Shown piece by piece: positions 8,765-16,935 of a DNA stretch of 59,858 nt. The notes below the pieces were generated by a model. The model was not told where the DNA came from. It saw only the letters and a program-made list of their open reading frames with translations, and did no database searches. A program made the translations under genes and the position numbers. This DNA is from Pseudobdellovibrionaceae bacterium (GTDB lineage Bacteria; Bdellovibrionota; Bdellovibrionia; Bdellovibrionales; UBA1609), in NCBI GenBank assembly GCA_030591685.1, contig JAUVAX010000013.1:1-59858 (forward strand), written 5' to 3'. The stretch's first letter is position 1; the number at the start of each line of letters is the position of its first letter.

Positions 8765-8793
8765 TATTTAGGTAAACTTAGGGGATAAATCAA
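8765..8793 (-). promoter_or_regulatory. Candidate sigma-70 promoter for tRNA-Gln
   Basis: On the minus strand, TTGATT (8793-8788) and TAAATA (8770-8765) are separated by 17 bp and lie about 20 bp before the mature tRNA 5' end. Spacing and position fit a housekeeping promoter in the spoVG-tRNA gap. Confidence 0.5.
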
Positions 8794-8836
8794 GTTTGAT
8801 CTTTAATAAATGAAAGTATTTAATGGCTTGCGTCGC

Positions 8837-9133
8837 TTAGCGCTCTTCTCGTTTAAGGTCATCCAGTGACTGCCCCATGGACTTAACCTGCGACTCAAAC
8901 TCCTCAAAAATGGCATCTTCCATTTGCTCCCGGGTCTCTTGGTTTAGAGGGTGGGCAATGTCTTTAAACTGGCCGTCTTTGCGCTTTTTACTGGGCATGG
9001 CTACAAATAAACCAGCATGACCTTTAATGATTTTTAAGTCCCTGACCACAAAACAGTCGTCAAGTGTGATGGTAACATAGGCTTTTAATCGCTCCTCATT
9101 TACGGGGAACACTTTTACTTCTGTGACCTTCAT
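8837..9133 (-). CDS. spoVG: SpoVG-family nucleic-acid-binding regulator
   Basis: A 98-residue protein that matches SpoVG along its whole length: MKVTEVKVFPV, AYVTITLDDCFVVRDLKII, FVAMPSKKRKDG and an acidic amphipathic C-terminal helix. SpoVG proteins bind DNA and RNA and act as global regulators in Gram-positive bacteria and spirochaetes, where the acronym refers to sporulation. Homologues also occur in some non-sporulating lineages, including Bdellovibrio-like bacteria. An AGGAGG ribosome site precedes ATG 9133. The gene stands alone, with tRNA-Gln downstream and overlapping palindromes upstream. The role in this organism is unknown. Confidence 0.93.
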   Translation of the reverse strand: MKVTEVKVFPVNEERLKAYVTITLDDCFVVRDLKIIKGHAGLFVAMPSKKRKDGQFKDIAHPLNQETREQMEDAIFEEFESQVKSMGQSLDDLKREER

Positions 9134-9190
9134 GATGCCTCCTGGATGCTGCCTGGTTATTGCTCAACTCTATATACTGCGTAACGGCAT

Positions 9191-9220
9191 TTAAGACCAT
9201 GGTCTTAAGACTTTTGTCTT
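9191..9220. promoter_or_regulatory. Overlapping palindromes upstream of spoVG
   Basis: An exact 18-bp palindrome TTAAGACCATGGTCTTAA (9191-9208) overlaps a second inverted repeat, TTAAGAC-TTTT-GTCTTAG (9204-9220), sharing the TTAAGAC half-site. They lie about 60-90 bp upstream of the spoVG start and look like adjacent binding sites for a dimeric regulator. No T-tract suitable for a terminator is present. Confidence 0.5.
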
Positions 9221-9382
9221 AGGAATGATAAGTAAAGGCAAAAACACAGCAGACTCTGCTCAGGCCTCTCAATTTTAGACATTTTTTCTTTTTTGAGTCA
9301 TCAAAAGAGTCTCACTTTTAAAAGGTAAGGCTAAAGCGATCACGTTGTCTGCGTCTTAATGAGATAAGCTCTTAGAGCGCTC

Positions 9383-10789
9383 CTAGGTCATCACCTGGAG
9401 GAGCAAAACGCGGTTGCCACGAAGAACCCTAATGAGGTTAAAACCATCCTTTTTAAGGCTCCTGAGCACTTGGCGAGCCTTTGCGGTCTTCATTCGGTTT
9501 ATATCAAGTATAATGTCCCCAGGGATTAATCCTGACTTTTCAGCCGCAGAGCCCGGAGTGACCTCAATAACCACAGGCCTGGGAGCTCTTAGCCGAGGGA
9601 GGTTCCAAGTTTTTGCCAAGGCCCTGTTGTAGTTAATAACTTTAAACCCAATGTTAAAGGGGGCCTTTTGGCCTTTGTATGATTTTTTCTTTTTTCTCTG
9701 GGCGAGTTTATCATCAGGGTGAACTAGAATTTTAATTTTTAAACCCTTAACTTTTCCGTTACGGTTGATTTTAAAAGCATAGGTTTTGTTAAGGTCTGCA
9801 TCGCTAATATATTGAGATAAATTATGAGCGTTAGAGACCTTCTTGCCATCGAATTCTAAAAACACATCGTACGGCTTTATGCCGGCCGTTTCAGCGGGGC
9901 TGCTTTCGATGATTTGAGTGACCAAGGCTCCGCTCGTTGATTTTAGTTTTAAGCTATGAGCCATTTGGGGTGAAATGTTTGAAAGGCTGACCCCCGCATA
10001 GCCTCGTTTTACGTGACCTGATTTTTCTAAAATAGTTAAAATCTTTTTAACATCATCAATGGGTATGGCAAAGCCGATCCCTTGAGCCCTGGCATCAATG
10101 GCGGTGTTCACCCCAACAACCTCTCCGTGTACGTTAACGAGTGGGCCCCCGGAGTTACCAGGGTTAATGCTCGCATCCGTTTGAAGAAAGGAAAATTTAT
10201 TAAGTTCATTAATATTACGCCCACGCGCCGAGAGTATCCCCTTCGTCATTGTATGGCCATGGCCATAAGGGTTGCCAAACGCGGCCAACCACTCTCCGAC
10301 CTCTAAAGACTTAGACTCTCCCAGCTTGGCTACTGGTAAATCTACTTTAGTTTCAATTTTAATTAAAGCTATGTCGGTGCGTTTGTCTTTGCCAATCACT
10401 TTGGCATCGTAGAGTTTTTCATCATTTTCAGACAACTGTACTTTGATGATGTCTGCGCCATCAATCACGTGATTATTAGTAAGGATGAGCCCGTCTTTTC
10501 TAATAATAAAACCCGTCCCCAGAGAATGAGCCTGAGGGGCTTGTTGTTGGTTAAAAACCTGTGGCCCGAAAAACTGTTTTAAAAATTGAGCGTAGGGGTC
10601 GTTGCGCAGGCCCTTACGAAACTTTGGTATTTGAGAGGTGTTGATATTAACTACCGTAGGGTTTATTAATTTAGCGAGCTCAACAAATAAGTCTGAGGGG
10701 AGGGGCTCGCCCTTACTCACTTCAGGTAATTTTGCAAAGCTAGTGCTAAAGAAAAGTACGCAAATAAAAAGTGGCGCTAGGATTTTCAC
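9383..10789 (-). CDS. htrA: HtrA/DegP-family periplasmic serine protease
   Basis: A 468-residue periplasmic quality-control protease/chaperone. A signal peptide covers residues 1-19. The trypsin-like domain has the complete triad: His107 in TNNHVID, Asp139 in KRTDIAL and Ser213 in INPGNSGGPL. Two PDZ domains follow, at about 260-350 (RGYAGVSLSNI, ASPAETAGIKPYD-like) and about 380-465 (VIEVTPGSAAEKSGLIPGD). The length and two-PDZ layout match DegP/DegQ. It is followed by a gap of about 250 bp before spoVG, so it ends its own transcript. The small DUF1844 gene and an HtpX-like gene lie just upstream on the same strand (24 bp to the former), forming a likely stress-related operon. Confidence 0.96.
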   Translation of the reverse strand: MKILAPLFICVLFFSTSFAKLPEVSKGEPLPSDLFVELAKLINPTVVNINTSQIPKFRKGLRNDPYAQFLKQFFGPQVFNQQQAPQAHSLGTGFIIRKDGLILTNNHVIDGADIIKVQLSENDEKLYDAKVIGKDKRTDIALIKIETKVDLPVAKLGESKSLEVGEWLAAFGNPYGHGHTMTKGILSARGRNINELNKFSFLQTDASINPGNSGGPLVNVHGEVVGVNTAIDARAQGIGFAIPIDDVKKILTILEKSGHVKRGYAGVSLSNISPQMAHSLKLKSTSGALVTQIIESSPAETAGIKPYDVFLEFDGKKVSNAHNLSQYISDADLNKTYAFKINRNGKVKGLKIKILVHPDDKLAQRKKKKSYKGQKAPFNIGFKVINYNRALAKTWNLPRLRAPRPVVIEVTPGSAAEKSGLIPGDIILDINRMKTAKARQVLRSLKKDGFNLIRVLRGNRVLLLQVMT

Positions 10790-10813
10790 GATGGGTTGTA
10801 GCTCCTTTAATGC

Positions 10814-11074
10814 TTAGCTCTTATTGACTTCAACAAAACGCATTTGTAGGTCACTGATGATGGATTTTAAAAATTGATCCTCCTCATCACTGAGGTTGTT
10901 TTGGGTTTTATCTTGGAGTAGCACAAGTAGGTCAATATTAAACCGAGCCATTTTAAGGTCCTTTTCGGACTTATTAGTGTTGGGGTCAGGGGCTAAGCCT
11001 AGAGACATCATTGCTGAGGAGCCTATAGAAAGGGCAAGTGTCGAAAAGCTGGCCTCTAAATTTTGTTCATTCAT
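10814..11074 (-). CDS. DUF1844 family protein
   Basis: An 86-residue protein with the DUF1844 pattern: FSTLALSIGSSAMMSLGLAP, then PNTNKSEKDLKMARFNIDLL, LLQDKTQNNLSDEE and a helical end. The family is widespread in delta-like proteobacteria and related phyla and has no known function. It is 12 bp from the HtpX-like gene upstream and 24 bp from htrA downstream on the same strand, so a common transcript is likely. Confidence 0.88.
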   Translation of the reverse strand: MNEQNLEASFSTLALSIGSSAMMSLGLAPDPNTNKSEKDLKMARFNIDLLVLLQDKTQNNLSDEEDQFLKSIISDLQMRFVEVNKS

Positions 11075-11086
11075 GAGTCGTCTCCT

Positions 11087-11926
11087 TTACAGTGGGTAAT
11101 AACCAATTAAATTTTTGAGCCTCTCTTTAATGCCTGGTTGGAGGTTAAAGTAACCAGTCCAGGTTTTACCCGTCAAGGGGCTGACTATAAATAGGTGTGC
11201 AGATGGTGCCGCAAAGTTTTGCGGTCTTGTTTTTTGGTATGAAGTCAGTTTCCAAAGAGCACTGGCTAAATTTTGCGAGCTCCCGCAGAGCTTTGCAGCC
11301 TCTTTGTCGACATTTAAGATACTTTGCCGGTTAATACATAAGTGCACAATCAGAGAGGCTAGTGGAGCCATCGCCCAGGCTAAAACTTGCCCTTTTTTTT
11401 GAAACTCCCATTTAGGGCCTAACGTTAAGGCAATAAGTCGGTCGGCCTGCTGGGGGAGAAACATCACGCCCTGAGCTAAAGAGCTTGCTATGGTAAAAGC
11501 CAGTGTATCATGGTTTTTAAGTGTGATAATTTGGTAAGCCACAATGGCTTTGAGTTCATTGAGGGTTAACTTTTCTACAGCGCCAGTGCTAATAAATAAC
11601 TGTCCGGACTTCCAGTTTCGACCCGTTGCCAAGGCCTGTGGGGTTAAGCAATCAAACAAGTAAATTTCGGGGCAGTGAATCCGAGCCTTTTTAGAGAGCT
11701 CTTGGGTGATTGAAATTAACCCCCAACTATCTTGCCCCTCAATAAGATGGCCATGATACTGGTTTACAAAATAAAAATCAGAGTAAAAATAAGAAATAGT
11801 ATTTACGCATAACGCAATGGCAAAGCCCCATAGAAGGCCCTCTCGTCCGCCAATAAAGTGCCCGGAGATGATCAATATCAACGAAAGAACACTTAAAAAT
11901 AGCCATGCGCGAGTACTGTTTTGCAT
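11087..11926 (-). CDS. M48/HtpX-like membrane protein lacking the zinc site (pseudoprotease)
   Basis: A 279-residue protein laid out like HtpX. Two N-terminal transmembrane helices span about 8-22 and 29-50. The substrate-groove-like text CPEIYLFDCLTPQALATGRN and LFISTGAVEKLTLNELKAIV are typical of M48 proteases. The HExxH zinc motif expected next (HELSH in HtpX) reads YQIIT at 131-135, so both His ligands and the catalytic Glu are gone. The third ligand (Glu in REYEAD) is replaced in SILNVD at 202-207. A later hydrophobic segment is kept (about 183-199). It is probably a catalytically dead paralogue, perhaps a chaperone or adaptor for the HtrA downstream. Frame and length are intact. Confidence 0.8.
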   Translation of the reverse strand: MQNSTRAWLFLSVLSLILIISGHFIGGREGLLWGFAIALCVNTISYFYSDFYFVNQYHGHLIEGQDSWGLISITQELSKKARIHCPEIYLFDCLTPQALATGRNWKSGQLFISTGAVEKLTLNELKAIVAYQIITLKNHDTLAFTIASSLAQGVMFLPQQADRLIALTLGPKWEFQKKGQVLAWAMAPLASLIVHLCINRQSILNVDKEAAKLCGSSQNLASALWKLTSYQKTRPQNFAAPSAHLFIVSPLTGKTWTGYFNLQPGIKERLKNLIGYYPL

Positions 11927-12078
11927 AAATGCTACTGTACACAGAAATGCTCAGATGATGAACTTAAAGCTTTGTAAACAGAGCCGATTCATAACGAGCC
12001 GTGCCAACAGTGTGAATGTATATTGCAAGCCGTCTAAGGGTTGTAGGAGAATAATCACCTTACAGGAGGTTCAATTTA

Positions 12079-13068
12079 GTGGAAATCGACATACTAGCGC
12101 TCAACGAGGCTATTAAACAAGAAAGTCAATTTGTAGAGAAAACTTTAAAAGAAGTTTCCAAGGTTATTGTGGGACAACAAGAAATGTTAGAGGGCATTTT
12201 AATGGGCCTTTTAACAGGGGGGCATGTATTGCTTGAAGGCGTACCAGGGCTTGCGAAAACGCTCACTATATCGTCAATTTCAAAAGCCATTTCGTTAGAT
12301 TTTCAAAGGATACAGTTTACCCCAGACTTACTCCCAACAGACCTCATTGGTACGCTCGTGTTTAACCCTAAGAGTGGTGAGTTCACCCCTAAAAAAGGAC
12401 CCATATTTACAAATATAGTTTTGGCCGATGAGATCAACAGGGCCCCGGCAAAAGTGCAAAGTGCTCTGCTTGAGGCTATGGCTGAAAAGCAAGTCACTAT
12501 TAGTGATACAAGCTACAAGCTAGATTCTCCGTTTTTAGTTTTAGCCACACAAAACCCATTAGAGCAAGAGGGCACTTACCCGCTACCGGAGGCTCAAATG
12601 GATCGTTTTATGTTTAAAATACAAGTGACCTATCCGAATAAAAAAGAAGAGCTAGAAATTTTAGAAAAAATGTCTACCAATGATTCACCAACGATAAGCC
12701 CCGTGATTTCTAAAGAAGAGCTCATGCGCGCCTCTCAGCGAGTGGACCAAATATATGTAGACGATAAAATAAAGCAGTATATTGTAGAGCTAGTTATGGC
12801 CACTCGTGAACCCGACGACTACGGACTTTCTCACATGAGCAATTTGATTTCAGTAGGTGTTTCACCGCGGGCCTCGATAAGTTTAACAAGAGCTTCAAAA
12901 GCTCATGCATTTATTCGAGGTCGGGGCTATGTTACGGCTGAGGACGTAAAGGCCATCGCTTATCATGTTCTTTGCCACAGGGTTATTTTAACATACGAAG
13001 CCGAGGCCGAGGATGTGAGCAAAGAGGATGTGATAAAAGAAGTATTAAATCAAATTGAGGTGCCTTAA
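12079..13068 (+). CDS. moxR: MoxR-family AAA+ ATPase
   Basis: A 329-residue MoxR ATPase, a chaperone-like AAA+ protein that remodels von Willebrand factor A (VWA) proteins. It starts at GTG 12079 after AGGAGGT. Walker A is GVPGLAKT (54-61), Walker B is VLADEIN (114-120), sensor 1 lies in LVLATQNPLEQEGTYPLPEAQ and the arginine-finger region MDRFMF follows; the lid domain ends near 329. It is the first gene of an operon running without a break to 21811, the classic moxR-bat arrangement. It is divergent from the HtpX-like gene across a gap of about 150 bp that should hold both promoters. Confidence 0.96.
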   Translation: MEIDILALNEAIKQESQFVEKTLKEVSKVIVGQQEMLEGILMGLLTGGHVLLEGVPGLAKTLTISSISKAISLDFQRIQFTPDLLPTDLIGTLVFNPKSGEFTPKKGPIFTNIVLADEINRAPAKVQSALLEAMAEKQVTISDTSYKLDSPFLVLATQNPLEQEGTYPLPEAQMDRFMFKIQVTYPNKKEELEILEKMSTNDSPTISPVISKEELMRASQRVDQIYVDDKIKQYIVELVMATREPDDYGLSHMSNLISVGVSPRASISLTRASKAHAFIRGRGYVTAEDVKAIAYHVLCHRVILTYEAEAEDVSKEDVIKEVLNQIEVP

Positions 13069-13071
13069 GCC

Positions 13072-13947
13072 TTGGGCATCCCTAACGAGATTTTAAAAAA
13101 AGTAAAGTTACTAGAAATATCGACGCGTAAACTAGTTAATAATATGTTTACCGGCGAGTATCACTCAGCCTTTAAAGGCCAAGGCATGACCTTTAGTGAG
13201 TTTCGTGAGTACGTGCCCGGGGATGATGTGAGAACAATTTCATGGCCCGTAACAGCACGAACGGGTAAAACATTTATAAAAAAATTCGATGAAGAGCGTG
13301 AAATGACAGTCATGCTTGTTGTAGACGTCAGTGCCTCGTCAGACTTTGGAAGTCAAAAATATTTTAAAGGCGAAGTTTTTAACCATTTAGCTGCACTGTT
13401 AAGTTTTACGGCTTCCAAAAACAATGACCCCGTCGGGTTAATACTGTTTTCAGATCAAGTGGAGCACTACGTGCCCCCCAAAAAAGGCCGAGGGCATATA
13501 CATAGAATTTTACGTGACTTGTATTATTTTAAACCCCAATCAAGAAAAACAAATATTAAAGTTGTGATTGACCACTTGCTCGCCGTTTTAAAAAAGAAGG
13601 CCCATATTTTTTTGTTCAGCGATTTTTATGATCAAAATTACGAAAAATCTCTTAAACTTATTGGGCGCAAGCACGACACTGTCGCAGTTGTGATCAATGA
13701 CCCTGCAGAACTTGAAATGCCCAATATTGGTGTTGTTGATTTTTACGACCCAGAGCTTGAAGAGGTACTTACCGTTGATACATCATCTAAAGTGTTTAGA
13801 AAAGATTATAAACTTAAAGTACTAGAGGCTGCGGGCCAGAGAGATGGGGTTTTAAAACGATCAAAAGTGGACCGAATTGACATTGTTGTGGGCGAAGATT
13901 TTACAGGGCCCCTAATTAAATTTTTTAAACAAAGAAACTTACGGTAA
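13072..13947 (+). CDS. DUF58 protein (VWA-like, MoxR partner)
   Basis: A 291-residue cytoplasmic protein with the DUF58 signature SEFREYVPGDDVRTISWPV (about 43-61), followed by a VWA-like fold whose MIDAS is VVDVSASSDFG. It starts at TTG 13072, 3 bp after the moxR stop, with GAGGTG as ribosome site. DUF58 proteins accompany MoxR ATPases and are thought to be their client or adaptor. This one lacks the N-terminal membrane helices of longer family members, which is usual for bat operons. Confidence 0.93.
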   Translation: MGIPNEILKKVKLLEISTRKLVNNMFTGEYHSAFKGQGMTFSEFREYVPGDDVRTISWPVTARTGKTFIKKFDEEREMTVMLVVDVSASSDFGSQKYFKGEVFNHLAALLSFTASKNNDPVGLILFSDQVEHYVPPKKGRGHIHRILRDLYYFKPQSRKTNIKVVIDHLLAVLKKKAHIFLFSDFYDQNYEKSLKLIGRKHDTVAVVINDPAELEMPNIGVVDFYDPELEEVLTVDTSSKVFRKDYKLKVLEAAGQRDGVLKRSKVDRIDIVVGEDFTGPLIKFFKQRNLR

Positions 13948-14865
13948 ATGGCTAAAGAAGCAAAAAAAAATAAAGACCCTGTTTGGTCATGTACAGCTCA
14001 AACTATTGATAAGGATCAAAAGCCCTTAAACGTTGGTGATAAATACGGTTTGATTTGTAAAGGTGATTTTATAGATGGGCTAGAGTCGCCATTAAAGCTA
14101 GAGTTTAAGGACTCAAAAAATCAATACTCTATACATATCCTAAATCTCAATCAGTTGACGGGGGGTCGTGTTGATTTCGTCGCTACATCCTATAAGCCGG
14201 GTAAAAAACAGGGGCAAATCTTTTTTTTCACTGATAAAATGGGTAAAAAAATTCAAGTTAATGGAGTGGATTTAGAGGTAGCTACAGTTATTGAGCAAAA
14301 ACAAGGGCAGCCAGCACCCAAACCTTTTGGCCCGAAGGGTCCTTATGAGTTAGCAATGCCCTGGTGGTACTATTTGTTTTTCATAGTGATGATAGTAGTG
14401 ATTTTGTCATTACTGAGTAATAAAACTTATAGAATATTTCAAAGAAAAAAACTCAAAGAGAATTTATCAAAATTTAAAACCGCCATTGGTGCCTATAATC
14501 AGTTTAACAAAGAGTGGCGAACCCATGTTAAGTCTTTTTCAATATCTACGCCTGAGAAGTTCTCAAAAGCTAACGCCGATGAGTTTGTTGAAAAGCTAAG
14601 GGTCTCCTTTTCTATGTACATCGTTCGTGAGTTTAAAATACCAGCTATGGAGTGGAGTGTGAAAAACACCCTCAAAGATTTAAAAAAATATCATTTTAGT
14701 ATTTACGTTAAGCACGTCTCCGGCATTATGCGTTTAACAACTGAGTTTGAAAAGGCCTCAGGCTCAGCTAATGTAAATTATCATGACTGTGAGCAGATCT
14801 CGTTTATGACGAGGGATTTAATACAAAAAATCCATCAATCTTATGTACAAGGGAGGGGCAAATGA
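13948..14865 (+). CDS. Bat-operon membrane protein of unknown function
   Basis: A 305-residue protein whose ATG directly follows the DUF58 stop and whose own stop overlaps batA. Residues 1-135 are beta-rich without a signal peptide, one transmembrane helix spans about 143-160 (YLFFIVMIVVILSLL), and a basic helical C-terminal half follows. Its position between the DUF58 gene and batA is where many bat operons encode a BatD-like or DUF4381 protein with one membrane helix and a cytosolic helical tail. It resembles that class in layout, though I see no diagnostic motif. It may anchor the MoxR/DUF58 pair to the BatA/BatB complex. Confidence 0.75.
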   Translation: MAKEAKKNKDPVWSCTAQTIDKDQKPLNVGDKYGLICKGDFIDGLESPLKLEFKDSKNQYSIHILNLNQLTGGRVDFVATSYKPGKKQGQIFFFTDKMGKKIQVNGVDLEVATVIEQKQGQPAPKPFGPKGPYELAMPWWYYLFFIVMIVVILSLLSNKTYRIFQRKKLKENLSKFKTAIGAYNQFNKEWRTHVKSFSISTPEKFSKANADEFVEKLRVSFSMYIVREFKIPAMEWSVKNTLKDLKKYHFSIYVKHVSGIMRLTTEFEKASGSANVNYHDCEQISFMTRDLIQKIHQSYVQGRGK

Positions 14866-15866
14866 TGTGGCACTCCCCTTGGGCCTTTACTTTTTTAGCC
14901 TTAATAGTGGCGGCCGTACTTTATGTATTTTTACGTTATAATAAACTAACATCTTATTTTCAGTTTAGTAGTTTAGAGCAGATAAAAAAAATTAATCCAG
15001 GTCTTAGAGCACATCTAGTTAAACTACCTTTAATTTTAAAGTCATTAGCTCTTGTGTTTGCTGTTATAGCTTTGGCTCGGCCCCAGGAGGCCGACACACA
15101 AATAAAAAGAAATGTAGAGGGTATTGATATTGTTGTTGCTCTAGATATATCAGACTCCATGCTTATTGAAGACATGAAGCCCCAAAACCGCCTTCAGGCC
15201 TCAAAACAAACTATAAAAAACTTTATACAAAAACGGTTTTCAGACCGAATCGGTCTGGTTGTTTTTGCAGGGGAGTCCTACACACGTGTCCCTATGACGT
15301 TAGATTACCCAATACTCTTAAATAACCTAGCCTCTGTTACGACCACTCAAAATATAAAAATGGGTACGGCTATAGGGGTAGCCCTGGCAACAGCAGTGGC
15401 TCGACTTAAAGACTCTCAGGCTAAAAGCAAAGTGGTTATATTTTTAACTGACGGTGAGAACAACAGTGGCACCATAGACCCACATACGGCCATTGATATT
15501 GCAAAAACATATGACGTTAAAATATACTCTATTGGCATGGGTAAAGACGGAGAAACAAGACTCCCTGTTTATGTAAAAGACAGTTTTAATCGAGTTCGTA
15601 AAACCTACAAACCTTTTTTTAGCAAAGTGAATGAAGAGCTCTTAGGGCAAATGGCTCAAGAGACAGAAGGTAAGTTTTATAGAGCCAATACTACAAACGC
15701 ACTTGTATCTGTTTTTGAAGACATAAACGAGCTTGAGAAATCTAAAATTGAAAGCACCGAGTTTACGAACTACATTGAGCATTTTCATGTATGGCTTTTA
15801 TGGGCTGTGGGGTTATATTTGATGGCGTTTTTATTAGGTCATAGTGTTTTGAGAAAGGGGCCCTGA
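14862..15866 (+). CDS. batA: BatA-like membrane VWA protein
   Basis: A 334-residue inner-membrane protein with an N-terminal helix pair (about 7-24 and 54-72), the ALARPQ motif common to Bat proteins, a VWA domain with an intact MIDAS (DISDS at 95-99, plus conserved Thr and LTDGENNSG) and a C-terminal helix. VWA/MIDAS domains bind a metal and a partner protein. Its ATG overlaps the previous stop by 4 bp (ATGA). BatA and BatB together form the membrane-anchored core of the aerotolerance/envelope-stress operon. The substrate of the complex is unknown in any bacterium I can name with certainty. Confidence 0.92.
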   Translation: MMWHSPWAFTFLALIVAAVLYVFLRYNKLTSYFQFSSLEQIKKINPGLRAHLVKLPLILKSLALVFAVIALARPQEADTQIKRNVEGIDIVVALDISDSMLIEDMKPQNRLQASKQTIKNFIQKRFSDRIGLVVFAGESYTRVPMTLDYPILLNNLASVTTTQNIKMGTAIGVALATAVARLKDSQAKSKVVIFLTDGENNSGTIDPHTAIDIAKTYDVKIYSIGMGKDGETRLPVYVKDSFNRVRKTYKPFFSKVNEELLGQMAQETEGKFYRANTTNALVSVFEDINELEKSKIESTEFTNYIEHFHVWLLWAVGLYLMAFLLGHSVLRKGP

Positions 15867-15869
15867 AAA

Positions 15870-16925
15870 ATGTTTAGATTTGAAAACCCTACTGTGCTTC
15901 AGTTTTTATGGATCATCCCCATAGTGTTTATATTATTTATTGTTTTTCAAAAACAGCAATTAGCCCGGTTAAAGAAAGCCTTTGAGAGTAAACTATTAAA
16001 ATACATGATGGCCTCGGTTTCAGTAAAAAAAAGAGGGGCTAAGGTAACTCTACAGGCACTATGTTTAATACTTATGATTTTAGCTTTAGCTCGGCCACAG
16101 TCAGGGCAGGGAGAGAAACAGGTTCGGTCTGAGGGTGTGGAACTTGTGTTTATGTTTGACGTGTCGTCGTCTATGCTTGCCGAAGATGTTAAGCCCAGTC
16201 GTTTAGAGTTAGCTAAAAAAGAAATCTCTAGGTTTATAGACATGAGCTTGGGCCACCGAGTGGGGCTTATTGCTTTTGCCGGCAATGCTGTATTGCTTTC
16301 CCCCGTGACTCAAGATCGAGGGGCATTAAAAATGTACATTGAGTCTTTATCAACGGACGTGGTTTCAACCCAGGGGACAGTGTTTAAAAAACCTCTGTCC
16401 ATGGCCGCAGAAGCCTTTAAAAGGGGTGGGGCTGAAAGCAGCCCCGATACGTCTGTGACGAGGGTTGTTGTGATTGTGTCTGATGGTGAGGACAATGAAC
16501 CAGGGGCTATTGAGGAGGCTCATAAGTTAGTCTCTCAAGGCATTCGTATTTTTACGTTGGGCTTTGGGTCTGAAAAGGGCGCGCCCATACCCATTAAAAA
16601 TCAACGTCATGAAACTGTGGGATATAAAAAAGATAAAGCTGGCAAAACAATCATGACTAAGACTAAGGGGACTGTGTTAAAAAAACTAGCTCAAGCCGGA
16701 AAGGGCAGTTTTTATCATGTAAGCTTTGGCGGCTCGGTTATAAATTACCTTCTTGAAGACCTTGATAAGCTTGAGAAAAGTACATTTGATGCTACTAAAA
16801 TTTCAAATTACGATGAGCACTTTCAGTGGCCCTTGTTTTTTGCAATTTTAGTGGGTTTAATAGAGTTGGTGTTGGGTGAGCGAAAATCGCCCTCTCGGAT
16901 ATGGAGAGGTCGGTTTACGGCTTAG
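15870..16925 (+). CDS. batB: BatB-like membrane VWA protein
   Basis: A 351-residue paralogue of the preceding gene with the same architecture: N-terminal helices at about 11-26 and 58-74, ALARPQSG, a VWA domain with MIDAS DVSSS (97-101) and SDGEDNEPGA, and a C-terminal helix (PLFFAILVGLIELVLG). It begins 3 bp after batA. The tandem batA-batB pair is the usual arrangement. ATG 15870 is supported by the upstream GGGGCCC-containing end of batA and by homology of the N-terminus. Confidence 0.92.
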   Translation: MFRFENPTVLQFLWIIPIVFILFIVFQKQQLARLKKAFESKLLKYMMASVSVKKRGAKVTLQALCLILMILALARPQSGQGEKQVRSEGVELVFMFDVSSSMLAEDVKPSRLELAKKEISRFIDMSLGHRVGLIAFAGNAVLLSPVTQDRGALKMYIESLSTDVVSTQGTVFKKPLSMAAEAFKRGGAESSPDTSVTRVVVIVSDGEDNEPGAIEEAHKLVSQGIRIFTLGFGSEKGAPIPIKNQRHETVGYKKDKAGKTIMTKTKGTVLKKLAQAGKGSFYHVSFGGSVINYLLEDLDKLEKSTFDATKISNYDEHFQWPLFFAILVGLIELVLGERKSPSRIWRGRFTA

Positions 16926-16935
16926 AGGTGTTTTG

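Noticed and set aside
11817-12116. 99-codon plus-strand frame spanning the moxR start
   Set aside because: Antisense to the HtpX-like gene and overlapping moxR; no family features.
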